Below are positions 31,426-41,713 of a stretch of 64,000 bases of DNA, piece after piece. The position numbers and the translations under genes were made by a program. Origin of the DNA: Pyrodictiaceae archaeon (GTDB lineage Archaea; Thermoproteota; Thermoprotei_A; Sulfolobales; WANQ01); NCBI GenBank assembly GCA_015521735.1, contig WANQ01000003.1:1-64000 (forward strand), given 5' to 3'. How positions within the stretch are numbered: position 1 is the stretch's first letter; every line of letters starts with the position of its first letter. A model generated the notes under the pieces. That model ran no database searches. It was not told the origin of the DNA and was given only the letters and a program-made list of their open reading frames with translations.

Positions 31426-31836
31426 ATTCCAAGACCACTAACGGAGTTAGAGAGAAAAGCATATGAGCTCATAAAGTCACGTGGAGAAGAAGGTTTACTC
31501 CAAAGTGAGCTATGGAAGTTAATGAATATAGATAGTCGCGAAGGATCACGTATAACGTTACAGCTACTTAAACGTGGGCTTATTACACGTGAACCAGTTA
31601 TACACAATGGTCGTAGAACATACAAGCTCTACGCTATAAAAAGATATGATATAACAATTAAAGTAAACCTTGATACCGTTAGAGACATTCCATGCTTTAC
31701 GTGTAAGTTCTTTAATAGATGTGGTAGAGGAAACTTCTATGATCCCAGAACATGTAAATTCCTAACAGATTGGTTGCTTAGAGTAACTGGTAATGGAGGA
31801 GCTGGTAAGCCTAAAATGTTTGCACGAGAGAGTTGA
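31426..31836 (+). CDS. Archaeal Rpc34-like winged-helix transcription factor; probable ATT start
   Basis: Frame continues upstream of the annotated ATG to (I)PRPLTELERKAYELIKSRGEEGLLQSELWKLMNIDSREGSR; GAGGTGA 6 nt before ATT 31426; C-terminal CFTCKFFNRCG...C cluster. Confidence 0.78.
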   Translation: MPRPLTELERKAYELIKSRGEEGLLQSELWKLMNIDSREGSRITLQLLKRGLITREPVIHNGRRTYKLYAIKRYDITIKVNLDTVRDIPCFTCKFFNRCGRGNFYDPRTCKFLTDWLLRVTGNGGAGKPKMFARES

Positions 31837-33016
31837 TACAAGATATAATTTCCTCAAGTGGGGCATTGGTAGTTATGCCTCTTGGATCAAAATGAGATCT
31901 ACAAGCACTATAACCCTTACTTCTTAAACACTCTATTAGCTCTGATATCTTAGGCATAGACTTATGTATCTTACTGCAAATTCTATCGAGCCTATAGTAA
32001 ACTCTATTTACATTGTACTCGCATTTAAGTCTATCAATTAATAGTTTTATTCTGCTAGCTGTTTGAAGCCATGGAAGCTCCGGTATATGTTTATCTATCT
32101 CGTCAAGTAGCCCAATGTTACCTAGGCTTCCAGTCCATAGAGGTCCTATGTACATGTTCTTACCACTATTATTAGTGTTTCTTGGTATAGGGTATCCCTT
32201 CACTAAAGTTCTTTCAAGAGTCTCAACATCATACTTAATGTAGCCTAAATTCTCTATTAGCTTATCTGCTCTCCGTGCGCCACGTGTTATTCTAAAGAAT
32301 ATCCTGTAATAATAGTCTGCGTAATAGGCTAGTACTGGTTCAGCAGCTATGTCGCGTGAGGCAGCTCTTAATACAATTGATGCTATTAGGATGCGTAGCC
32401 CAACTTCTTTTTCACAGTCAACTTTTAGTGGTCTTGAATGGTATTTGCGTAGACAAGCATTAACATATGTACCAGTTAGTGCAGCAGTATCCGTGGCTGT
32501 TACGGCAATATACCCATTACTTCTAGTAGCCCATACAGCTGAGTCAATAAATGGTATAGGTGATCCAAAGGGATCTATGTCTATGAAATCAGCTCTTAAA
32601 CCTATTTCCGGTAAGAGATAATGAAGTAGGTTAGCATCGAAGCAGAAAACTTTAACCTTCTCAGATACATTATTTAATCTAATATTCTCTTCCATGAGCT
32701 CACATGCTTCTGGATCACGATCATTTACTATGGCTTCCATAGAGTTAGCTTCAACTACAAATCTTATACCCCTCACACCGCTTCCACTTAACGAGTCTAC
32801 AGCTAATTCAATGTTTCTATGCTTTGAAATAGTGTAGAGAAACAATACTGTTATGTCGCGATTAAAGACCATTCGTGGATTATAGAATATTGGAGCCCAG
32901 GCAGGCTCATATACTCCATCTGGACGTGTATAAGCTTTAGGATCAGGTACTAGGAGCTCTACTTTACCTTCTCTAATACGCTTGAATGGATACTTTAACA
33001 TAACATTCCTAGACAT
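31811..33016 (-). CDS. trm1: tRNA (guanine(26)-N(2))-dimethyltransferase
   Basis: LSGSGVRGIRFVVEA, DIDPFGSPIPFIDSA, TATDTAALTG. Confidence 0.95.
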   Translation of the reverse strand: MSRNVMLKYPFKRIREGKVELLVPDPKAYTRPDGVYEPAWAPIFYNPRMVFNRDITVLFLYTISKHRNIELAVDSLSGSGVRGIRFVVEANSMEAIVNDRDPEACELMEENIRLNNVSEKVKVFCFDANLLHYLLPEIGLRADFIDIDPFGSPIPFIDSAVWATRSNGYIAVTATDTAALTGTYVNACLRKYHSRPLKVDCEKEVGLRILIASIVLRAASRDIAAEPVLAYYADYYYRIFFRITRGARRADKLIENLGYIKYDVETLERTLVKGYPIPRNTNNSGKNMYIGPLWTGSLGNIGLLDEIDKHIPELPWLQTASRIKLLIDRLKCEYNVNRVYYRLDRICSKIHKSMPKISELIECLRSKGYSACRSHFDPRGITTNAPLEEIISCINSLVQTF

Positions 33017-33025
33017 AGTCTCATT

Positions 33026-33580
33026 CTACCTTCTCCTACTAGCTTCCATAACCAGTTCTAGGATTCTAGAAGCAATTTTCTGTTTAAGTAAATCCCTATT
33101 CTCAAGCGTAACAACGTATTTTTCAGCATCACGTGGTAGTCCAAGTATCCTTGGATCATTAAGTCTATAATGCACAACTAATAGTAATGGCTTCGTGTTC
33201 TGGGACAACGCTTTAAGAATACTTAGCCTTAGATCATTAAGTTTAAGCTCCATAGGTCCTACTTCATCTATTGCAACTACATCTGCTCTCTCAAGGGCTT
33301 CACTAATAGCCCTAGAACCAAAGACCCCAGCTCTCGGATTCACTACATATTTCCCTACACGAGGACCATTAAAAGAAGCATTCTTCAATGCCAAAAACTC
33401 TTCCTCACCCGTCAACAAGTTCACTATCTTGAACCCTCTCCTTACGCCTCGTTCTCTTATCTCTGGACAAATTATTCCACCAACAACGTAACCCTTATCT
33501 CTTAATGCTTTAACTGCATGCATGAAAATAGTGGTTTTCCCTATACCAGGTCGACCAGTAATTACTATTGCTTTAGCCAA
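33026..33580 (-). CDS. Nucleoside-triphosphatase THEP1 family
   Basis: ITGRPGIGKTTI, VVAIDEVGPMEL. Confidence 0.93.
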   Translation of the reverse strand: MAKAIVITGRPGIGKTTIFMHAVKALRDKGYVVGGIICPEIRERGVRRGFKIVNLLTGEEEFLALKNASFNGPRVGKYVVNPRAGVFGSRAISEALERADVVAIDEVGPMELKLNDLRLSILKALSQNTKPLLLVVHYRLNDPRILGLPRDAEKYVVTLENRDLLKQKIASRILELVMEASRRR

Positions 33581-33694
33581 TACCTACCCCCATTTCTATG
33601 CTATCATGGCTAAAAAGCTAAAAACTATGATACTGATTTACCAGCAGTACCGTGTTATATTATGTTGTGGTTTAAGAAAGTAGTGTGTTAGGGT

Positions 33695-34636
33695 CTAGTG
33701 TTGGACATCGTTTTTATTGTCATTTAGCTCATCAATACTCGTAACTACGTTAACTCCCATACTTTCTAATTCTTTCTTAACACTAGGTGAAGTTACTAAG
33801 GCTACACGTCTAGTATTTATTACACGCTCTATTTTCTCTGATTCCTCTAGCTTAGTTAGTAGCTTCTCTCTACGTTTCTCTATAACTATCGTATACTTTG
33901 CTCTACCTGTATTAAGAGCTACATCGAATACTGTACTTGTAGCATATGTTGCCCTATAACCTTTCATGGATGCATGCTTTACTATTAGTGTGCCAGGACT
34001 AGTTGAAGATAATATTTCTTCATCATTAATGGACTTTGATGGAGGCTTGAATATGTCTATGGGCTTTAATATATCTTCACCAAGTATTTCAACTAGTTTC
34101 TCAGCTTTATCTATGTTTAAATCCATCGTTCCTCTCTCATACTCGTACACAGCTTTTCTAGTAACACCTAATGCTAGTGCAAGATCACCTAAACTCATCT
34201 TCTTGTTTTCGCGTGCCTCCTTAAGTTTACGTCTATCAATGCTAACGTAGAATTCACCTCTCTTATAATAGAGTAGTATTTCCTCTCTACCGCTAAGTAC
34301 TGATTCAAGTGTTTGAGGAGTTATAGCTGGTAACCCGTATCGTTCATACATTACCATGTCTTCCATGGGCTTCCTATTATATGTCTCACTTATTATTAGC
34401 GATGGTATGTTCAATGTATAAGCTATGTTATATAACTCTCTAGCTTCACGATAATGTACTTCATCTATACTACGAGTTACTTTTATTAGAAGCTTTCTAT
34501 CTCCTCTAGCAGCTACTATATCTATACTCCTCCTCCTTGCGTTTCTAGGGTAGCTTAGTACTTCTATGCTAAACCTACTATTAGCTAGGTATGACAGTAC
34601 GCTATCTACTAGTTTTTCAAAGTACTTCGTATACAT
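33695..34636 (-). CDS. Archaeal HTH (XRE-like) transcriptional regulator with nuclease-fold-like N-terminus
   Basis: SIDIVAARGDRKLLIKVTRS; HTH LKEARENKKMSLGDLALALGVTRKAVYEYERG. Confidence 0.85.
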   Translation of the reverse strand: MYTKYFEKLVDSVLSYLANSRFSIEVLSYPRNARRRSIDIVAARGDRKLLIKVTRSIDEVHYREARELYNIAYTLNIPSLIISETYNRKPMEDMVMYERYGLPAITPQTLESVLSGREEILLYYKRGEFYVSIDRRKLKEARENKKMSLGDLALALGVTRKAVYEYERGTMDLNIDKAEKLVEILGEDILKPIDIFKPPSKSINDEEILSSTSPGTLIVKHASMKGYRATYATSTVFDVALNTGRAKYTIVIEKRREKLLTKLEESEKIERVINTRRVALVTSPSVKKELESMGVNVVTSIDELNDNKNDVQH

Positions 34637-34799
34637 TACTACCTTTACCCTTTTCCTAGTTAGGACTTACTACTCCCCGTCTAACTCCAGTTATAGTAGT
34701 AATTACTTGTGTGGTTCTTAAATCCTGCTCCTAGAGTAATGGATAAAGCGTGAAGTATGTAAAAGAGTATTAACTTGACCTAGGATTAAAAACATAATT

Positions 34800-35504
34800 T
34801 TATTTTCTCTTATATCTTGCATAAACCATTGCATGGTCTCTATCAAATGGTTCAAGGTGTACTACGTCTATTATCTCAAATCCAGCTTGCTTTAACGTGT
34901 CTATCTCCTTCTTATAGACTTCACTTGGAGCTTTAGTTACATCAATGCTCCTAGCCTTTATAGCTAGTAGTAGCCATCCCCCATCACGTAGGAAGAACTC
35001 TGCGTTACGTGCAACTATAGCTGCTTGTTCTGGTTGTGCTATGTCAGCATATATTCCATCAACTGTTTCCACAATATACCTGTATTTTTCAGGGAACCTA
35101 GCATCTCCTAAGATGGGTATAATGTTGGGCCTAGATTCTGCTACTAGTACAAATTCCCTCATAACTCTTGGCGCAAATTCTACTCCAAAAAGCTTACCCT
35201 TAGGCCCAATGATGTCTGATACATGGCTTGGTGTTGTACCTGTAGCAGCTCCAAGGTATAGTACTTTATCTCCCTCTTTTACTGGGAGTTCTTCTATGCC
35301 TTTTAGTAGTGATGCAGCTAGCTTACTACGGTAAGGATTCCATTCTCTATACTCCTTGTCCTTCCACTTAAATAATCTCTCACCATACACGCGTTTACCT
35401 GGTGCTAGATTCTCTGTTGCAAGCTTAGCTGAACCATCATCTAGCTCTACAACGTATACCTTCTTATATTTCTCGTGTTCGTATACGTTTACTACTTCAG
35501 GCAT
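34800..35504 (-). CDS. flpA: Fibrillarin-like rRNA/tRNA 2'-O-methyltransferase
   Basis: VLYLGAATGTTPSHVSDIIG, YADIAQPEQAAIVARNA. Confidence 0.97.
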   Translation of the reverse strand: MPEVVNVYEHEKYKKVYVVELDDGSAKLATENLAPGKRVYGERLFKWKDKEYREWNPYRSKLAASLLKGIEELPVKEGDKVLYLGAATGTTPSHVSDIIGPKGKLFGVEFAPRVMREFVLVAESRPNIIPILGDARFPEKYRYIVETVDGIYADIAQPEQAAIVARNAEFFLRDGGWLLLAIKARSIDVTKAPSEVYKKEIDTLKQAGFEIIDVVHLEPFDRDHAMVYARYKRK

Positions 35505-35559
35505 GTATTACACCCTATATCATGATTAAACTATGTATGCAAGGTTCATAAGAGTTATC

Positions 35560-36855
35560 TTACCTTCTCCTACCCTTACCTCTCCTCCTACCTCTCCGTC
35601 TCCTTGGTGGAGCTCTTTCCTCTACTTTCTTCTTTCTAGCAGGTGGCTTAGCGTATAGTTTCTTTATCTCTTCAATTCTCTTACGTAGTTGTTGTACTAG
35701 TACATCGCCTATGTATCTACCAGTAAATGCATCAACCTTAGCGGCAATAGCTAGTTTAGCAGCTAGGGCTCTTGCAATTTTTCCTCTCTGCCATCTAGGT
35801 GATCTATGGATATCTGGGTACTGGAATATTACTCCATGCTTAGGTGGCTTACCACCAGTTCTAAGTGCTCTAAACAATGCTTTCTCAGCGCCAAGTACCT
35901 GTATAGTGCTTGCGGGCATTCTAGCTAGCTCGTCCAGGCTTCCTGCAAGACTTAGTAGTCTAGCACCCAGTAATGGTCCAACTAGAGCTGTGATGTTGGG
36001 TGCTATCTCCTTCATTACAGCTGCTATGTACTCTGTTAGCTCTCCTCTAAGCCTATAGAGTTCTAGTGTAATTGATGCTAGTGTTTGAATAGGCTTTATA
36101 TCGAAGTCTGAGAGATCAGCACCAATACTCTTCTTGGCGGCCTCGGCTATTCTTTCAGCTTTTGCCTCACTAAAGCCTAGCTTTACTAAATTCTCCTTAG
36201 TAATGTTCTCTCTATGTCCTAGCTCAGCTACTATTCTAACGAAGTCTTCGTGTTCTCTAACTAGTTCATCTAGTTCTGGGAAGTGGAGACTATACCATTC
36301 ACGTAGTCTTGCTGAGAACAAGTTAACAGTTTTGTCAATGTCATCTACTGCTCTAATAGCTTGTATTGCTAGTTGATCTCTCTTCTCAGCTGCACGTCTA
36401 AGCTTACGTCTAGTAAGCTCTATTCCAGCTTCTCTAATGAATTTCTCATAAGTTTCAATAGAGTCAACGTAACCTAGCTTAACTGCAAGCTCGCCCATGC
36501 GTTCTCTTACTGAAACAGCTATTGGGTTACCAGGTTTCAACTCTACATCGAATCCCTGAGAACTAAAATACTTGGCAATAGGCTCGTCTTCTACTATAAC
36601 TTTCTCTATCCCCTCCTTTTTCTTCAACTCTTCGGCTAGTTGCTGGATAGTGTATGGTACTTCTCCTCGCTCAAGCTTTAATGCCTCCTCAACAGCATCA
36701 TCAAGGCTCTTAGGTGCAGGCTTGAATACTATTGGCTCGCCTTTCTCATCTACAGCTAGTGCTCCAATAATGTGTTCTACAATGTAAACCTTCAACGCAT
36801 TACACCTGGTAAGCCTATACTTCTCACACCACTCTAACCTAGCTAAGCTAACCAC
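35560..36855 (-). CDS. nop5: Nop5/Nop56/58 box C/D RNP core protein
   Basis: Nop domain GARLLSLAGSLDELARMPASTIQVLGAEKALFRALRTGGKPPKHGVIFQYP, basic C-terminal tail. Confidence 0.97.
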   Translation of the reverse strand: MVSLARLEWCEKYRLTRCNALKVYIVEHIIGALAVDEKGEPIVFKPAPKSLDDAVEEALKLERGEVPYTIQQLAEELKKKEGIEKVIVEDEPIAKYFSSQGFDVELKPGNPIAVSVRERMGELAVKLGYVDSIETYEKFIREAGIELTRRKLRRAAEKRDQLAIQAIRAVDDIDKTVNLFSARLREWYSLHFPELDELVREHEDFVRIVAELGHRENITKENLVKLGFSEAKAERIAEAAKKSIGADLSDFDIKPIQTLASITLELYRLRGELTEYIAAVMKEIAPNITALVGPLLGARLLSLAGSLDELARMPASTIQVLGAEKALFRALRTGGKPPKHGVIFQYPDIHRSPRWQRGKIARALAAKLAIAAKVDAFTGRYIGDVLVQQLRKRIEEIKKLYAKPPARKKKVEERAPPRRRRGRRRGKGRRR

Positions 36856-36947
36856 GTAGAAATATATAAAGGGTTATAAACTAGATACAACAATACTTAT
36901 AACACCTAACCAGAATAATATTATGCCCGGAAAATAGGTGGGTCAAC

Positions 36948-37109
36948 ATGCCATCACACGGATCGCTTACAAAAGCTGGTAAAGTACGTAGTCAAACACC
37001 TAAAATACCAGCAAAACCCAAGAAGAACTTAGCTCCAAGAATACGTAATAGAAAGGAGTATCTGAGATATCTACAGAAACTACAACAAGGAGCAATGATT
37101 AGAAGGTGA
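36948..37109 (+). CDS. rps30e: 30S ribosomal protein S30e (53 aa; absent from supplied ORF track)
   Basis: [58 protein letters not shown] upstream. Confidence 0.92.
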   Translation: MPSHGSLTKAGKVRSQTPKIPAKPKKNLAPRIRNRKEYLRYLQKLQQGAMIRR

Positions 37110-37242
37110 AGTATACTTTAAGTATTTTTAATTCAAGGCTGTGGCATAGATATTGTAGGGATTTATAAGATAATTAACTGCATGGTAGTCTTTTATCCTA
37201 GAACTACGTTCTAGTAAACCTAGACATCTCTAGGTGTTGTTT

Positions 37243-38587
37243 TTGTCCCAAGAAGCTTTACCAGGTTATACTGGGATAGCTAGGAGGGTTCTTGAAGAAG
37301 CTAATGTAAGAATAGGTGATAGGATAAGGATTCGTAGTAGAGGTCAAGTATATGAAGGCATACTCATGCCTAGAGAAAAACTATATGAGAAGCCAATAAT
37401 AGTGTTAAAGCTAGACAATGGATATAATATAGGTGTAAGAGTTACTGAAGACACTGTTGTCGAAAAAATTGGCGTACTCAAGCCAAGGCCTACGCCAACA
37501 CTAGGAGAAGTTGTAGAGCACAGTGGGCTACCTAGAATAAACATTACCAGTACTGGTGGCACAATAGCTAGTAGAGTAGACTATGAAACAGGTGCTGTTA
37601 AGCCAGCATTAACGAGTAGGGATCTAGCAGTACTCGTCCCCGAAATATTTGATGTAGCAAACATTGACACAAACATATTATTCAATGTGTTCAGCGAAGA
37701 CTTAGAGCCAAGGCATTGGGAAATAATAGTAGACGAGGTTAGGAGACTCATAGAGAAAGGCTACGATGGAGTAGTGTTAACTCATGGAACAGATACTATG
37801 TATTTTACCTCAGCAGCACTATCATTTGCTATTCGTAAACTACCAGTTCCAGTAGTACTTGTTGGATCACAACGTAGTAGTGATAGACCTAGTAGTGATG
37901 CAGCATTTAACCTTATATCAGCTGTACTAGTAGCAGCAAAGGCTCCCTTTGCTGAGGTAACCATAGTAATGCATGGGGAAACTGGTGACTCCTATGCATT
38001 AGCGCATAGAGGTACTAAGGTTAGGAAAATGCATACAAGTAGGAGAGATGCGTTCCAGTCAATAAACGATATCCCCTTAGCAAAAATCTATCCATACGAT
38101 AAGAAAATAGTAATGCTAACCAGTAATTACCGTAAAAGAGGTGAAGATAAAGAAATAGTAGTTGAGAACGGCTTTGACCCCAAGGTAGCTTTAATTAAAT
38201 TCTATCCAAGCATAACACACGAGATAATAGACTTCTACGTAGATAAGGGGTATCACGGAATAGTACTTGAAGGTACTGGTTTAGGACACTTCCCCAATAG
38301 ATTAGTGTACTCTATACGTAGAGCTGTAGAAGAAGGAGTGGCAGTCGTCATGACAAGTCAATGCCTTTTTGGTAGAGTTAACATGCACGTATACAGTACG
38401 GGTAGAATGTACCTTGAAGCAGGCGTTATCCCAGGAGAAGACATGCTACCAGAAGTAGCTTACGTAAAACTTAGCTGGATACTAGCACGTACAAGAGACT
38501 TAAAGGAAGTGAGAAAGCTAATGCTAACCAATATTGCAGGTGAAATAAACCCACGTCACACAGTAAACCTCTACCCAAGGTGGTACC

Positions 38588-38598
<11 letters not shown>
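37243..38598 (+). CDS. gatD: Glu-tRNA(Gln) amidotransferase subunit D
   Basis: [41 protein letters not shown] start at 37243 after AGGTG. Confidence 0.95.
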
Positions 38599-40525
<1,927 letters not shown>

Positions 40526-40548
40526 AAACCAAATACAACCAAACATAC

Positions 40549-40612
40549 ACTTGGATGATGAGTACTCCCGACACAGAAAATATGACGAGAAGGCATTTGG
40601 CTGACTACTATC
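40549..40612 (+). ncRNA. Candidate box C/D sRNA
   Basis: C ATGATGA 40555-40561, N12 GTACTCCCGACA, D' CAGA 40574-40577, C' ATGACGA 40582-40588, N12 GAAGGCATTTGG, D CTGA 40601-40604. Confidence 0.78.
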
Positions 40613-40671
40613 CACTATATATTAATTTAATAGTATAGTTAAGTAAAAAGTTAACCCTATGTCCTTTTGTT

Positions 40672-41022
40672 TCATTCCTTTGACTCCTTTATCAATATTA
40701 TTGTGCGGATGATATGAATATTCTCCTTTATTCTTTCTTCAAGAGACCTTGCCTTAGCATAATTATATATTATCAACACTATTGATGTAATAAATATTGC
40801 TATGTCTATAAGAAACACTATGCCTATATCAAAAGAAGGGTATTTGTGTTCAAGATTATACCATATATTAATCATTAATAGAGTAAGGAATAGTTGTATG
40901 CTAAACAAGAACATTATCCATGATAATGCGTACCATAAACGCTTAATCGATACTTGATTTAAGAGTTCTATTACCTCAACTAAATAGTTCGCATATTTTT
41001 CCTTACTCATATTTTTACTCAT
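40672..41022 (-). CDS. Small membrane protein, unknown function
   Basis: 116 aa, two hydrophobic helices. Confidence 0.45.
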   Translation of the reverse strand: MSKNMSKEKYANYLVEVIELLNQVSIKRLWYALSWIMFLFSIQLFLTLLMINIWYNLEHKYPSFDIGIVFLIDIAIFITSIVLIIYNYAKARSLEERIKENIHIIRTIILIKESKE

Positions 41023-41244
41023 GTCTATCGCCCATTTTGTACTAATTGCTTTTGTACTATAAACTCCAGATCATATCCCATTTCTATACATACGATGTAA
41101 TTACTTAAAACATTTGCTCTTCAATCCTACTAATTTATTTAAATTACGTAATCCAATGATTACTTCACATGATGCATTTAACCATGAACGTGGTATGATA
41201 ATGCTTATATTTTCCTCTCATGGTAATACTTCCAGGCGACGACC

Positions 41245-41574
41245 TTGGCTGAAGAATATGAGGAGGTATTAGCAAAATACATTATTGAAGGAGAAAACTA
41301 CGTTGACGTAATAGTATATGTTAAGCCGGAAAGCAATAGAACAATGCTAACAGTGGAAGGCGGTGAACTCGTATTCTACACTCGTGAACCCGCAGAAAAA
41401 GGTAGAGCTAATGCAAGCCTAGTACATTTTCTATCAAGAGTACTTGGATTACCCATAAGTAGGATTGACATAGTACATGGTGTAAGGGATAAAGTTAAAC
41501 GTGTAAGAATCTACGATGTTAGACTAGATCAAGTATTATCGAAGATAGCTAAAGCTATAGCTAGTCAAGAATAA
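41245..41574 (+). CDS. DUF167 (YggU-like) protein
   Basis: VKPESNRTML...AEKGRANASLVHFLSRVLGLPISRIDIVHG; TTG start. Confidence 0.88.
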   Translation: MAEEYEEVLAKYIIEGENYVDVIVYVKPESNRTMLTVEGGELVFYTREPAEKGRANASLVHFLSRVLGLPISRIDIVHGVRDKVKRVRIYDVRLDQVLSKIAKAIASQE

Positions 41575-41584
41575 GTTCTCCCTA

Positions 41585-41649
41585 GGGGGCTATGAGGAAG
41601 CCTTAGACAATGATGCATTGATGAAGTATGCCGTGGCCTCTGAGCCCCA
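41585..41649 (+). ncRNA. Candidate box C/D-like sRNA with closed terminal stem
   Basis: GGGGCT-ATGAGGA ... TTGATGA ... CTGA-GCCCC; terminal helix GGGGC/GCCCC brackets box C and D. Confidence 0.45.
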
Positions 41650-41713
41650 CCATAGTTTAAAGCTACATATTTTATCCCCACTACATATTCTTCTCTAATG
41701 GGATGAAAAGGTC

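Noticed and set aside
41585-41652. tRNA-like gene ending GCCCCACCA
   Set aside because: No T-arm (GTTCRANNC) and no anticodon arm; treated as C/D-like RNA candidate instead
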